Origin: Blastococcus aurantiacus
GTDB taxonomy: Bacteria > Actinomycetota > Actinomycetes > Mycobacteriales > Geodermatophilaceae
Assembly: GCF_900102425.1 (NCBI RefSeq)
Contig: NZ_FNBT01000004.1
Span: 248,001-312,000, forward strand
Direction of reading: 5' to 3'
DNA length: 64,000 bases
How positions within the stretch are numbered: the stretch's first letter is position 1; every line of letters starts with the position of its first letter. The position numbers were made by a program, and so were the translations under genes. Under the pieces are notes generated by a model. It worked only from the letters and a program-made list of their open reading frames with translations. It searched no databases and was not told the DNA's origin. This document shows positions 34,095 through 42,819 of this stretch, in pieces.

Positions 34095-34858
34095 CGGCGG
34101 CGGACCTGCCGCTGGCTGATCGACATCTGGCGGCCACCGGGCAGCGGACCACCCGGGACGGGCATCCGCGGACCGCCCAGGGCGCTCATCCGGCGTCCGA
34201 GGCTGTTGACCTCGGCGGCGGTGAGGTTGCGGGGGAGCTTCATGATGTGCGCGCTGAGCTTCGGCAGCGGCACCTGGCCCTCCTCGTCGCCGACCAGGAT
34301 GTCGTAGATCGGGGTCTCGCCGATGATCCGGGCGACCTTCTTCTTCTCCTGGGCGAGCAGGTTGCGGACCCGGGAGGGCGCGCCCTCGGCGACCAGGATC
34401 ACCCCGGGACGGCCCAGCACGCGGTGGACGGCGTCGAGCTGCGTGGTGCCCGCGACCCCGGAGGTCACCCGCCAATCACCCCGCATGCCCTCGAGCACCC
34501 AGGCGGCCGCACCGGGCTGCCCCTCCACCTGGCGGTAGGCCGAGCCCTGCGCGCGACGCCCGAAGACGATGAGCGTGGCCAGGACGGCGAACAGCAGCGC
34601 GATCGGGATGAACACCAGCGGCAGGCTGAGCAGGATGCCGATCAGCTCGACCACGGCGCCGACCGCCACGAAGGTGATAAGCAGCAGCCAGGGGAGCTTC
34701 GGGTCGTTCTTGGCCGTCAGCGTGTACGCCTGCTTGATCATGCGGGCGTTGGTGCCGAGCTTCTTCAGACGCCCGACCTTGGGGTTGCCCTTCTTGTCCA
34801 GCTTCACCGCGGGAGCGGAGGCGGCGGTGGAGCCGGACGAGGGCTTGCTGCGTGCCAT
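34091..34858 (-). CDS. DUF4191 membrane protein
   Basis: The 255-residue protein has a basic N-terminus, two adjacent hydrophobic helices near residues 56-100 (LPWLLLITFVAVGAVVELIG and LLSLPLVFIPIALLFAVLAT), and a cytoplasmic domain with LGRPGVILVAEGAPSRVRNL and EKKKVARIIGETPIYDILVG. This is the DUF4191 family; the homologue Rv2219 sits next to lipA in M. tuberculosis as here. No function has been established. It is 25 bases downstream of lipA and probably cotranscribed. Confidence 0.9.
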   Translation of the reverse strand: MARSKPSSGSTAASAPAVKLDKKGNPKVGRLKKLGTNARMIKQAYTLTAKNDPKLPWLLLITFVAVGAVVELIGILLSLPLVFIPIALLFAVLATLIVFGRRAQGSAYRQVEGQPGAAAWVLEGMRGDWRVTSGVAGTTQLDAVHRVLGRPGVILVAEGAPSRVRNLLAQEKKKVARIIGETPIYDILVGDEEGQVPLPKLSAHIMKLPRNLTAAEVNSLGRRMSALGGPRMPVPGGPLPGGRQMSISQRQVRRR

Positions 34859-34883
34859 GCCGCAAGGATACGGCCGGGCGAGG

Positions 34884-35858
34884 TCAGGCCTGGGAGGCGA
34901 GTCCCCGGGCGGTCATGGCCTGCTGGTACAGGCGGCCCGCGCGGTAGGAGCTGCGGACCAGCGGACCGGCCAGCACGCCCGGGAAGCCGATCGCCTCGGC
35001 GTCCGCCTGGAAACCGACGAACTCGTCGGGCTTCACCCAGCGGACCACGGGGTGGTGCCGCGGCGAGGGGCGCAGGTACTGGGTGATGGTGAGCAGGTCG
35101 CAGCCGGCGTCGTAGAGCGCCTGCATCGTCTCCCGGACCTCCTCGGGCTCCTCGCCCATGCCCAGGATGAGGTTGGACTTGGTCACCAGACCGGCCTCGC
35201 GGGCGGCGGTGATCACGGCGAGGGAGCGGTCGAACCGGAAGCCCGGGCGGATGCGCTTGAAGATGCGGGGCACGGTCTCGACGTTGTGCGCGAGCACCTC
35301 GGGGCGGGAGGAGAAGACCTCGGCCAGCTGCGCCGGGTCGGCGTTGAAGTCGGGGATGAGCAGCTCCACCCCGCAGCCGGGGAGCTGGGCGTGGATCTGC
35401 CGGACGGTCTCGGCGTAGAGCCACGCGCCGCCGTCGGGGAGGTCGTCCCGGGCGACGCCGGTGACGGTCGCGTACTTCAGGCCCATGGTCGCGACGCTCT
35501 CGGCGACCCGGCGGGGCTCGTCGGCGTCGAAGTCGGCGGGCTTGCCGGTGTCGATCTGGCAGAAGTCGCAGCGCCGGGTGCACTGGTCGCCCCCGATGAG
35601 GAAGGTGGCCTCGCGGTCCTCCCAGCACTCGTAGATGTTGGGGCAGCCGGCCTCCTCGCACACCGTGTGCAGGCCCTCGCGGCGGACCAGCGACTTGAGC
35701 TCGGTGTACTCCGGCCCGGTCTTGAGCCGGGTCTTGATCCACTCGGGCTTGCGCTCGATCGGCACCTGGCTGTTGCGCACCTCGAGCCGCAGCAGCTTGC
35801 GGCCGGCGGGCTCGAGCGGGGAGTCCTGGGCGGGGACCGGGGACACCGACTGGCTCAT
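34884..35858 (-). CDS. lipA: Lipoyl synthase
   Basis: LipA is a radical-SAM enzyme that inserts two sulphur atoms into protein-bound octanoyl groups to make lipoyl cofactor. Both cluster motifs are intact: the auxiliary C67-x4-C72-x5-C78 ([12 protein letters not shown]) and the radical-SAM C93-x3-C97-x2-C100 (CTRRCDFC). The C-terminal RSSYRAG supplies the Ser ligand of the auxiliary cluster. ATG 35858 is used (GGGGA upstream); GTG 35867 would add three residues. The substrates, lipoyl domains of SucB, are encoded in this window, as is LipB. Confidence 0.97.
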   Translation of the reverse strand: MSQSVSPVPAQDSPLEPAGRKLLRLEVRNSQVPIERKPEWIKTRLKTGPEYTELKSLVRREGLHTVCEEAGCPNIYECWEDREATFLIGGDQCTRRCDFCQIDTGKPADFDADEPRRVAESVATMGLKYATVTGVARDDLPDGGAWLYAETVRQIHAQLPGCGVELLIPDFNADPAQLAEVFSSRPEVLAHNVETVPRIFKRIRPGFRFDRSLAVITAAREAGLVTKSNLILGMGEEPEEVRETMQALYDAGCDLLTITQYLRPSPRHHPVVRWVKPDEFVGFQADAEAIGFPGVLAGPLVRSSYRAGRLYQQAMTARGLASQA

Positions 35859-35880
35859 GATCCCCACGGTACTCGCGGAG

Positions 35881-35922
35881 ACGCCGCAGCCCCCGTCGCA
35901 CGGGCGACGGGGGCTGCGGCGT
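35881..35922 (-). terminator. Strong hairpin terminator
   Basis: A perfect 19-base stem (35881-35899 with 35904-35922) and a four-base loop lie between the stop of the minus-strand gene at 35942 and the lipA start. It should terminate that upstream gene and separate it from lipA. Confidence 0.85.
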
Positions 35923-35941
35923 GGAGCACAGGATGTGCGGA

Positions 35942-37075
35942 TCAGACCTCGCGGCCCGCGGGGCCGGCGGTCGGGCCCTCGTCCGCACCGCCGCCGCCCG
36001 AGGTGAAGGGCTGCGGGGTGTTCTGGATGTCCTCACCGGTGGCCGTCGGACCGTCACCCTCGACGAACTGGGCGTCGCGCACGCCCATGTCCGACTCGGA
36101 GGGCGCGGAGTCGCCGGTCGTGTTGGCGGTGGAGACGGTCTTGCCGCCGAAGTCGTCGGAACTGGGCACGGGGTCCTCTCGGTAGCTCGGGACCGGGCCG
36201 TCGCTCGCGGGCGCGGGGGTCCAGTCGTCCTCCTGCTTGCGCCGCAGGAAGACGAAGGCGGCCGTACCCAGCGCGAGGGCGGCGAACACCCACGGCCAGC
36301 GACGGCGCGGCTCGGGCTCGGCGCCGATCGTGCGCTTGACCGTCGCGGCGGTGGCCAGCGCCGCCTTCTCGAACTCGCGGTGCTTCTTGCCGGCGTTCTT
36401 GCGCGCCTTCTTCGCCGCCTTGCGGGCCTTGCGGCCGGACTCGGCGGCGGCCGCCACGAACTCGGCGCGGCGGGCGTCGATCTCGCCGCGGGCACTGTCC
36501 ACCCCGGCGAGCAGCGTCTCGCGGGCGCTGTCCAGGGCCGGGGTGACGACGTCGCGGGCGGCGGTCACCTTCGGGGCGGCGTAGGCCAGGGCGGCGACCT
36601 GTGCGGCCTCGAGCCGGGGGGCGACGTCGTCCTTCAGCGTCTTCTGGGCGGCCTTCTGCGCGGCCTCGACCCGCGGCGCCAGGTCGGCGGCGGCCTTCGC
36701 GGCGGCGGCCTGTGCGGCGGCCACCGCTGCCGCGGCCCGGGGGCCGGCGGCGTCGAGGTGCGGTGCCAGCGCGTCGCGGGCCGCCTCCACCCGGGGTGCG
36801 ACGGCGTCGAGCGCTGCCTCCACGCGGGGCGCGACGACCTCGCGGGCGCCGGCCACGGCCGGGGCCGCGGCCGCCACCGCGGCGGCGACCTTGGGGACGA
36901 CGGCGACCTTGGCCGCCTCGTATGCGGGTGTGGCTGCCTCACGGGCGGCCGCCACTCGGGGGCTCACCTGCTCTGCGGCGAGACGGCCGGCCTGGGTGGC
37001 CGCCACCCCGAGGTGGGTGAAGCCCTCCTGCAGTTCGGCGCCGATGACCTGACCGCGCGTCTTCTTGCGGAACAC
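35942..37075 (-). CDS. Ala-rich helical-repeat membrane-anchored protein
   Basis: The 377-residue protein is dominated by an Ala-rich amphipathic helical region (residues about 30-230) with imperfect 11-residue repeats of the form A-P-R-V-E-A-A-x-D-A-V/L, like those of apolipophorin- or LEA-type proteins. A Lys/Arg-rich patch ([20 protein letters not shown]) follows, then one membrane helix ([20 protein letters not shown]) and an acidic, Ser/Pro-rich tail that is probably disordered. It recalls the DUF5324 family of Streptomyces, but I am not sure. GTG 37075 has a GGAGG site. A role at the membrane surface or nucleoid edge is speculation. Confidence 0.75.
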   Translation of the reverse strand: MFRKKTRGQVIGAELQEGFTHLGVAATQAGRLAAEQVSPRVAAAREAATPAYEAAKVAVVPKVAAAVAAAAPAVAGAREVVAPRVEAALDAVAPRVEAARDALAPHLDAAGPRAAAAVAAAQAAAAKAAADLAPRVEAAQKAAQKTLKDDVAPRLEAAQVAALAYAAPKVTAARDVVTPALDSARETLLAGVDSARGEIDARRAEFVAAAAESGRKARKAAKKARKNAGKKHREFEKAALATAATVKRTIGAEPEPRRRWPWVFAALALGTAAFVFLRRKQEDDWTPAPASDGPVPSYREDPVPSSDDFGGKTVSTANTTGDSAPSESDMGVRDAQFVEGDGPTATGEDIQNTPQPFTSGGGGADEGPTAGPAGREV

Positions 37076-37191
37076 GAGCTGCACCTCCGAGTTGATCGCT
37101 TGGCGATCATCCTGCCCGGTCCGGGCGGTGAGCACACCCCCGGCTCCCAGGTCGGGGCGCGCAGGGGGCGATGTGTGGCTAGCGTCGCAGC

Positions 37192-38121
37192 GTGCAGCTC
37201 CGCATCTTCACCGAACCGCAGATGGGTGCCACCTACGACGACCTGCTCGCCGTGGCGCGGCGCACCGAGGAGACCGGCTTCGACGCGTTCTTCCGTTCCG
37301 ATCACTACCTGACCATGGGCGGCGACGGCCTGCCGGGCCCGACCGACGCCTGGCTCACCCTCGCCGGCCTGGCGCGGGAGACCAGCAGGATCCGGCTGGG
37401 CACGCTCATGACGGCGGGCACCTTCCGGCTGCCCGGGCCGCTGGCGATCTCCGTCGCCCAGGTGGACCAGATGAGCGGTGGCCGCGTCGAGCTGGGCATC
37501 GGCTCGGGCTGGTTCGAGCAGGAGCACGCCGCCTACGGCATTCCCTTCCCGTCGCTGGGGGAGCGGTTCGACCGGTACGAGGAGCAGCTGGCGATCATCA
37601 GTGGGCTGTGGAGCACCCCGCCGGGGAAGACCTTCGACTTCACCGGGCAGCACTACCGCGTGACGAACTCGCCGGCACTGCCCAAGCCGGTGCAGGCCGG
37701 GGGCATCCCGATCCTCGTGGGCGGGGCCGGGAAGAAGCGCACGCCGCGGCTGGCCGCCCGGTACGCCGCCGAGTTCAACGTGCCGTTCATGTCCGCCGAG
37801 GACAACGCGCGACTGTTCGCCGGGGTCCGGGAGGCCTGCGACGAGGCCGGCCGCGACCCGTCGTCCCTGGTGTACAGCTCGGCGCTGGTGCTGTGCGTGG
37901 GCAGGGACGAGGCCGAGCTCGCCCGCCGGGCCGCCGCCATCGGCCGCGAGGTCGACGAGCTCCGGGCACACGGCGTCGCCGGGACGCCGGCCGAGGCCGT
38001 CGACGTCCTCGGCCGCTACGCCGAGGCAGGGGCCACACGGGTCTACCTGCAGGTGCTCGACCTGTCCGACCTGGATCACCTGGACCTGGTGGCGTCGGAG
38101 GTCGCGCCGCAGCTCGGCTGA
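37192..38121 (+). CDS. LLM class F420-dependent oxidoreductase
   Basis: The 309-residue TIM-barrel protein belongs to the luciferase-like monooxygenase superfamily, F420-dependent branch: EETGFDAFFRSDHYLTMGG, TSRIRLGTLMTAGTFRLPGP with the nonprolyl cis peptide region, VELGIGSGWFEQEHAAYGIP (cofactor phosphate site), and ILVGGAGKKRTPRLAARYA. It probably uses F420H2 to reduce an unknown substrate; npdG in the window can recycle the cofactor. It starts at GTG 37192, divergent from the Ala-rich gene, and is convergent with the HAD gene. Confidence 0.9.
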   Translation: MQLRIFTEPQMGATYDDLLAVARRTEETGFDAFFRSDHYLTMGGDGLPGPTDAWLTLAGLARETSRIRLGTLMTAGTFRLPGPLAISVAQVDQMSGGRVELGIGSGWFEQEHAAYGIPFPSLGERFDRYEEQLAIISGLWSTPPGKTFDFTGQHYRVTNSPALPKPVQAGGIPILVGGAGKKRTPRLAARYAAEFNVPFMSAEDNARLFAGVREACDEAGRDPSSLVYSSALVLCVGRDEAELARRAAAIGREVDELRAHGVAGTPAEAVDVLGRYAEAGATRVYLQVLDLSDLDHLDLVASEVAPQLG

Positions 38122-38127
38122 GCCGGC

Positions 38128-38883
38128 TCAGCCGACGACGCCCTCCCGGAGCGCCGGCAGGAGGAGGTCGCCCAGTTCGCGCCACGTGCCGACGACGGCA
38201 AAGGCTCCGGCGTCCTCGAGCCGGCGCCGGCGGTCGGCCTGCTCCGCCTCGGGCACGAAGGCGACGATGCCCACCGTCGGACACCCCGCGCGGACGGCAG
38301 AGGTGGCACCGGACACGGAGTCCTCCACCGCGAGCCCCTCGGCCGGCTCGATGCCCAACTCGCGGCAGGCATGCAGGTAGACCGCAGGGTCGGGCTTGCT
38401 GGTCGGCGTGGGCAGCGAGTCCTCGGCGCTGAACCGGCGGGCGGGCGGGAGCAGGTCGGCCAGCCCCGCCGCGCGGAAGCTGCCGTCCAGCCGGGCGAGC
38501 GCGCTGGAGCTGACCGCGGCGAGCTCCAGTCGGCTGCTCACCGCCCTGAGTACCTCGAACACCTCGGGATCGGGCCGGAGGACGGCGCTCAGGTGCCCGG
38601 TGACGGCCCGCTTCTCCTCGGCCACCCACGTCTCGAGGTCGGGGACCTCCACCCCGGCGGCGGCCGCCAGCTCGCGCGCCGTCGTCCGGAAGTTCTTCCC
38701 GGTGAACTCGCTGCGGAGCTCCTCGCCGGTCACCCGGCGGTCGATGCCGGCCGCCGCGAGGAGCCGGTTGGTCACCTCGGCCGAGGCCTCGAAGGCCGGC
38801 ACCTCGGACGGGACGAGGGTGTCGTCGGCGTCGAGCAGCAGTGCGCGCAGGCCCCCGAGCTCGTTGTCCACTGTCCCGGTCAC
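38128..38883 (-). CDS. HAD family hydrolase (phosphatase-like)
   Basis: The 251-residue HAD protein has motif I LLLDADDTLVPSE (nucleophile Asp18, acid Asp20), motif II LAAVSSSALARLDGSF, the motif III Lys in TSKPDPAVYLHACRELGIEP, and motif IV LAVEDSVSGATSAVRAG. This is the beta-phosphoglucomutase/sugar phosphatase subfamily with a helical cap. Its GTG start overlaps the stop of the mannitol dehydrogenase gene, so a sugar- or polyol-phosphate is a reasonable guess for the substrate; that is inference from context. Confidence 0.88.
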   Translation of the reverse strand: MTGTVDNELGGLRALLLDADDTLVPSEVPAFEASAEVTNRLLAAAGIDRRVTGEELRSEFTGKNFRTTARELAAAAGVEVPDLETWVAEEKRAVTGHLSAVLRPDPEVFEVLRAVSSRLELAAVSSSALARLDGSFRAAGLADLLPPARRFSAEDSLPTPTSKPDPAVYLHACRELGIEPAEGLAVEDSVSGATSAVRAGCPTVGIVAFVPEAEQADRRRRLEDAGAFAVVGTWRELGDLLLPALREGVVG

Positions 38884-40412
38884 GCCGGCTGCGACCGCTC
38901 GCCGAGGGCGTCGACCGGCTGCGGGACCGGCCCGGAGAGCTCCACCGACTCGGCGACGGTTGCCCGCACGCCGCGCTCCTCGAACCGGACGAGCAGCCGC
39001 TCGAGGCGCTCGGCGAAGTCCTGGTCGTCGGCCAGGGCGCCGAAGACGGCCCGGTCGGCCAGCAGCGCCCGGGGGTCCGTGCCCCCGCTGCGTGCCAGCG
39101 GCTGCAGCTCCTCGCGGCGGGCGTCCTCGACCTCCAGCGGCCCGCCGGACTCGTCGGTGCCGCGCAGGTAGCGCAGCCACCCGGCCACGGCGAGGGTGAG
39201 CAGGTCGTGCGGGCGGCGCTCCGCCCTCGCCTGGTGGAGCGACGGCAGGAGGTACTCGGGCATCTTGCTCGACCCGCGCCGGCTGACGCGCTGGAGCCGG
39301 TCGGCGATCGCGGGGTTGGCGAAGCGCTCGAGCAGTGTCTCGGCGTAGCCGGGGAGGTCGACGCCCTCCGGGCACGGGAGCAGCGGGACGACCTCGGTGA
39401 GCATCAGGCGACGCAGGTAGTCGCGCAGGACCGGGTCGGCGACTGCCTCGTCCGTGGTCTCCAGGCCCGCGACCTGGCCGAGGAACCCCATCGCGCAGTG
39501 GCCGGCGTTGAGCAGCCGGGTCTTCATGAGCTCGTAGTCACCGACGTCCCGCACGAAGCGGACGCCCACGCCGTCCAGCGGCGGGCGACCGTTGCAGAAC
39601 TCGTCCTCCACGATCCACTGCATGAACGGCTCGGTGATCACCGGCCACCGGTCGTCGACGCCGAAGGTCGCCGCGATCTCGTCCCGCTGGTCGGGCGAGG
39701 TGCTCGGGGTGATGCGGTCCACCATGCTGCTCGGGAAGGTCACGTTGTCGGTGATCCAGCGGGCCAGCACCTCGTCGCGCAGGCGCGCATAGCCGACGAC
39801 GGCGGCGCGGGCGGCGTCGCCGTTGGACTGCATGTTGTCGCAGGACAGCACCGTGAACGGCGGAAGTCCGGCCCGGCGGCGGCGGTCCAGGCCCTCGACC
39901 ACGAAGCCGAAGACCGACTGCGGCTCGGTCGGGTGCTCCAGATCGGCGCGCGCCTCGTCGTCGGGCTGGAAGGCCCCGGTGTGCGGATCGATCCGGTAGG
40001 CGGTGCCGGTGACCGTCATGGTGACCAGCCGCGTCCGCTCGTCGGTGAGCAGCGCCAGCACCCGCTCGGTGTCCTCCGGCGCGTAGACGTAGTCGACCAT
40101 CGCGGCGATCACGCGGGCGGTCTCGCCGGCACCGTCGCGCTCGACGACGGTGAAGAGGTTGTCCTGGGGGGCGAGGGCGTCGCGCATGTTCGCGGAATGG
40201 AGGCCGACCCCGACGACCCCCCAGTCGGTGTTGCCGGCCTCGGCCAGGTCGTCGAAGTACACGAGCTGGTGCGCGCGGCTGAAGCCGCCCACGCTCATGT
40301 GAACCACGGCCGGGGCCAGGGCCGAGCGGTCGTAGGTGGGCACCCGGACGGAGCCGGAGTGCGAGGGGAGCGTCGAGTCGTTGAGCGGTGCGGCGTCTGC
40401 CATGGGGAACAT
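38880..40412 (-). CDS. Mannitol dehydrogenase family protein
   Basis: This roughly 510-residue polyol-specific long-chain dehydrogenase has the Rossmann start VVHMSVGGFSRAHQLVYFDD, then DWGVVGVGL, TVTGTAYRID, and the catalytic K-x4-N-x2-H in MKTRLLNAGHCAMGFLG with Lys near 295, Asn near 300 and His near 303. Members oxidise mannitol to fructose or reduce fructuronate/tagaturonate with NAD(H). The intact VLSCDNMQSNGDAARAAV block favours mannitol 2-dehydrogenase. ATG 40412 or 40436 could be the start; the longer frame is spurious. Coupled to the HAD gene. Confidence 0.9.
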   Translation of the reverse strand: MFPMADAAPLNDSTLPSHSGSVRVPTYDRSALAPAVVHMSVGGFSRAHQLVYFDDLAEAGNTDWGVVGVGLHSANMRDALAPQDNLFTVVERDGAGETARVIAAMVDYVYAPEDTERVLALLTDERTRLVTMTVTGTAYRIDPHTGAFQPDDEARADLEHPTEPQSVFGFVVEGLDRRRRAGLPPFTVLSCDNMQSNGDAARAAVVGYARLRDEVLARWITDNVTFPSSMVDRITPSTSPDQRDEIAATFGVDDRWPVITEPFMQWIVEDEFCNGRPPLDGVGVRFVRDVGDYELMKTRLLNAGHCAMGFLGQVAGLETTDEAVADPVLRDYLRRLMLTEVVPLLPCPEGVDLPGYAETLLERFANPAIADRLQRVSRRGSSKMPEYLLPSLHQARAERRPHDLLTLAVAGWLRYLRGTDESGGPLEVEDARREELQPLARSGGTDPRALLADRAVFGALADDQDFAERLERLLVRFEERGVRATVAESVELSGPVPQPVDALGERSQPA

Positions 40413-40717
40413 GCGGTGGTGGGTCCTCGCGAGCATGCCGTCCCCGGGACCGGTCGCCGGTGGAGGCGGGACGTCCGCGCGCACGACCGGCGGCCCCCTG
40501 CGGGGGACGTCGTCGGTGCGGGAGGGGTGGCGTGTGCCGGGTACGTCCAAAACCTCCACCGCGTACTCCGGGGTCCGGATGGGGCGGTGGGGGGAGGCGC
40601 TGCCATGCTGAACGCCGCCTGGTGCATGGGTGCCCCGGAGGAAGAGGGCGAAACCGTTCCGCCCCGTGACGTCGGGCACGGGCGGCCCACGTCGGAAGGC
40701 CGCCCCGCGCCGCACCG
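40413..40717. other. Intergenic region upstream of mannitol dehydrogenase
   Basis: These 305 bases separate the dehydrogenase start from the end of the methyltransferase gene, both on the minus strand. No conserved protein is encoded. The only notable feature is a 17-base imperfect palindrome at 40647-40663, listed separately. Confidence 0.5.
40647..40663. promoter_or_regulatory. Candidate LacI-type operator
   Basis: GGCGAAACCGTTCCGCC is a palindrome apart from its centre and one mismatched pair, with an AACnGTT core like that of LacI/GalR family operators. It lies 235 bases upstream of the mannitol dehydrogenase start, so sugar control is possible. No LacI-family gene is in the window. Confidence 0.3.
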
Positions 40718-41785
40718 TCACGGCCGGCGGCCCCAGGTGAGCGCGTGCATCGGCGTCAGGGACACGCTGCCCAGGTCGGTGAACCCGTGCCTGCCCAGCA
40801 GTTCGTCGTAGGCGGCACGAGGGAGCAGCTGGTCGTCGATCTGCGCCTCGAAGAACTGGATGCCGCTCATGATCCGGCCCGGCACGGCGCGCAGCCCCTC
40901 GTCGGTGTCCGGGAACGGGAAGTCGGAGATGACGAACCAGCCCCCCGGCTCCAGAGCGGCGCGCACGTTGGCGGCCACCCGATCGATGTCGCGGCACTCG
41001 TGCATCGAGATGTTGTTGACCACGAGGGTGGCCGGGTCGTCGATCGCCATGTCCTCGAGCGCGCTGTGCACCAGCGTGACGCGGTCGGCGACGCCGGCGG
41101 CCTCGACCCGTTCGCGGGCCAGCGCGATCGAGTGCGCGTCGCCGTCGACGCCGGTCACCGTGCACCGCGGGTACGTCGTGGCGAGCCGGACGGCGCCGAC
41201 CCCCGCTCCGCATGCGGTGTCGACGATCCTGCAGCCCGCGTCGAGGCGCTCGGCCAGCCCGGGCACGCGCTCCAGGCCGCCGGGCACCAGCCGCGTGTAG
41301 AAGGGCGTCCCCGTGCCGGCGACGGCCGCGATCCACTCCGGGCTTGTGTCCTCCCACCACATGCGCTCACCGGAGGACAGCGACGCCTCGAAGCGGCCGA
41401 ACACCTCCGGTGCCTCGAGCACGCCGAACACCCCGCCGACGAAAGCGGGCGACGAGCTGTCCAGCAGCAGGGTGGCCATGTGCTCGCGCAGCCGGACGCC
41501 GGCACCGTCGCGCTCGAGGAGGCCCGCGCCCAGCGCCGCCCGGCACCAGACGGCGACGTAGAAGGGATCCATCCCCAGCGCCTCGGCGAGGTCGTCGGGC
41601 GTGCTGCCCGGGGTGTCGGCGAGCCGCCGGAGCAGGCCGCTGCGCAGGCCGGTGGCCACGGTGCGGTGGCCGACGTAGCCCGCGATCAGCGACAGCACCG
41701 CCGGGGCGGTCTCGGCGAGGGTGGGCGCCGCGTCGGTGGCCGGTGCGGGAGCCGGGACGGTGGACGTGGTGCGGGTCGTGGTCAT
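40718..41785 (-). CDS. SAM-dependent methyltransferase with winged-helix dimerisation domain
   Basis: The 355-residue protein is built like plant-type and polyketide O-methyltransferases: an N-terminal winged-helix part (residues about 40-120, TVATGLRSGLLRRLADTPGS and TPDDLAEALGMDPFYV) and a C-terminal Rossmann domain with IVDTACGAGVGAVRL near 190, VTGVDGDAHSIALARERVEA, and FVISDFPFPDTDEGLRAVPG. Substrate unknown. ATG 41785 has an AGGAG site. It is divergent from an HxlR regulator across a region holding a direct-repeat operator, so it is probably that regulator's target. Confidence 0.87.
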   Translation of the reverse strand: MTTTRTTSTVPAPAPATDAAPTLAETAPAVLSLIAGYVGHRTVATGLRSGLLRRLADTPGSTPDDLAEALGMDPFYVAVWCRAALGAGLLERDGAGVRLREHMATLLLDSSSPAFVGGVFGVLEAPEVFGRFEASLSSGERMWWEDTSPEWIAAVAGTGTPFYTRLVPGGLERVPGLAERLDAGCRIVDTACGAGVGAVRLATTYPRCTVTGVDGDAHSIALARERVEAAGVADRVTLVHSALEDMAIDDPATLVVNNISMHECRDIDRVAANVRAALEPGGWFVISDFPFPDTDEGLRAVPGRIMSGIQFFEAQIDDQLLPRAAYDELLGRHGFTDLGSVSLTPMHALTWGRRP

Positions 41786-41853
41786 GAGGAACTCCTGGGG
41801 GAGGGAGGGACGTCGTCGAGGGTCCCGCCCCCGCCCTCCACCCCTCCAGTGCT

Positions 41854-41884
41854 GGATCTGTAGCGACCCGCTACCGGATCTGTA
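41854..41884. promoter_or_regulatory. Direct-repeat operator between methyltransferase and HxlR genes
   Basis: GGATCTGTA occurs at 41854-41862 and again at 41876-41884, a 22-base period (two helical turns). Between the copies, GTAGCG-ACC-CGCTAC at 41860-41874 is a perfect inverted repeat. The site lies in the 175-base divergent region and is a strong candidate for binding by the HxlR protein. Confidence 0.55.
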
Positions 41885-41960
41885 CCGCCGCGGCGCAGGG
41901 GGTTCCGGCGGCCGCGGTCCGGTCCTACGGTCGGGGCGTCCCGTGGACGGGAGGGGAGCC

Positions 41961-42683
41961 ATGCCCTCGCAGTACGGACAGTTCTGCCCGGTGGCCAAGG
42001 CCATGGAGCTGCTCGACGAGCGGTGGACGCTGCTCGTCGTCCGGGAGCTGATGCTCGGCAGCCGGCACTTCAACGCCCTGCGCCGCGGGGTGCCGCGGAT
42101 GTCGCCCGCATTGCTGTCCAAGCGGCTGCAGACGCTGGCGAAGGCCGGCGTGGTCGAGCGGTGGCAGGAGGGCAACCGGGTCAGCTACCGGCTCACCGAG
42201 GCCGGCCGTGAGCTGGAGCCGATCGTGGAAGCCGTGGGCCGGTGGGGCGTCCGATGGATCCCCGAGCTCGGTGACGAGGACCTCGACCCGCACCTGCTGC
42301 TGTGGGACATGCACCGCAACGTCGACACCGAGGCGGTACCCGACGGGCGGACGGTCATCGCGTTCGTCTTCCCGGAGCTGGATCCGACGACCCGGCGTTG
42401 GTGGATCGTCGTCACCGCCGACGGGGTCGACGTCTGCGACGTCGACCCGGGCTGCCCGCCCCGCGTCACCGTGGAGTCGAGCCTGCGCACCCTCACCCGG
42501 CTGTGGCGCGGCGACCTCGACTGGGCCGGCGTGCTCCGCTCCGGGGAGATCGTGCTGCACGGCGAGCCGCAGGCCCGCCGGGCGCTGCCGCGCTGGCTCC
42601 CGCTGACCGGTCTGGCCGGCACGCCACGGCCGCGGCGGGAGGCGCCCGTGCCGGTCGGACCCGGTGCCGGCCCTCCGGAGTAG
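41961..42683 (+). CDS. HxlR family transcriptional regulator
   Basis: This is a 240-residue protein. Residues 1-100 are an HxlR winged helix: GQFCPVAKAMELLDERWTLL, VVRELMLGSRHFNALRRGVP, then SPALLSKRLQTLAKAGVVER and VSYRLTEAGRELEPIVEAVG. The C-terminal half (about 130-220) looks like an SCP2/sterol-carrier-like ligand domain (VTVESSLRTLTRLWRGDLDW), an architecture known in actinobacterial HxlR proteins. It probably controls the divergent methyltransferase and itself. ATG 41961 follows GAGGGGAG at 41951-41958. Confidence 0.9.
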   Translation: MPSQYGQFCPVAKAMELLDERWTLLVVRELMLGSRHFNALRRGVPRMSPALLSKRLQTLAKAGVVERWQEGNRVSYRLTEAGRELEPIVEAVGRWGVRWIPELGDEDLDPHLLLWDMHRNVDTEAVPDGRTVIAFVFPELDPTTRRWWIVVTADGVDVCDVDPGCPPRVTVESSLRTLTRLWRGDLDWAGVLRSGEIVLHGEPQARRALPRWLPLTGLAGTPRPRREAPVPVGPGAGPPE

Positions 42684-42693
42684 CATTCACGGC

Positions 42694-42729
42694 GTGACCA
42701 GGCGGCTCCTGCTTGCCAGGCCGTGCTGA
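42694..42729 (+). CDS. Leucine leader peptide upstream of leuS
   Basis: GTG ACC AGG CGG CTC CTG CTT GCC AGG CCG TGC TGA encodes VTRRLLLARPC, with three consecutive leucine codons that use three different leucine codons. It starts 10 bases after the HxlR stop; a GGAG at 42677-42680 could serve as a distant Shine-Dalgarno. A hairpin and a U-tailed terminator follow directly, then leuS. This is the layout of a classical amino-acid attenuator. Confidence 0.7.
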   Translation: MTRRLLLARPC

Positions 42730-42780
42730 CCTCCAGACCTCCTGTCAGCACGGCGACCCCTCCTGCGTGAGGGGTTTTTT
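42720..42780 (+). terminator. leuS leader hairpins and attenuator terminator
   Basis: The first hairpin pairs 42720-42730 with 42744-42754 (11 base pairs, 13-base loop) and overlaps the end of the leader peptide. The second pairs 42756-42762 with 42769-42775 and is followed by a run of six T (42775-42780), a canonical intrinsic terminator rare in this GC-rich DNA. A ribosome stalled at the leucine codons would cover the 5' arm of the first hairpin. A candidate antiterminator pairs 42735-42741 with 42771-42777 (two G-U pairs); it is weak and unproven. Confidence 0.75.
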
Positions 42781-42819
42781 GATGTCCGCCGCCGGTACCA
42801 GTCCCCGGGAGCACGAACG

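Noticed and set aside
36000-36960. CRISPR-like or tandem DNA repeats
   Set aside because: The periodicity comes from degenerate Ala-rich codons of a helical-repeat protein; there are no identical repeats with spacers.
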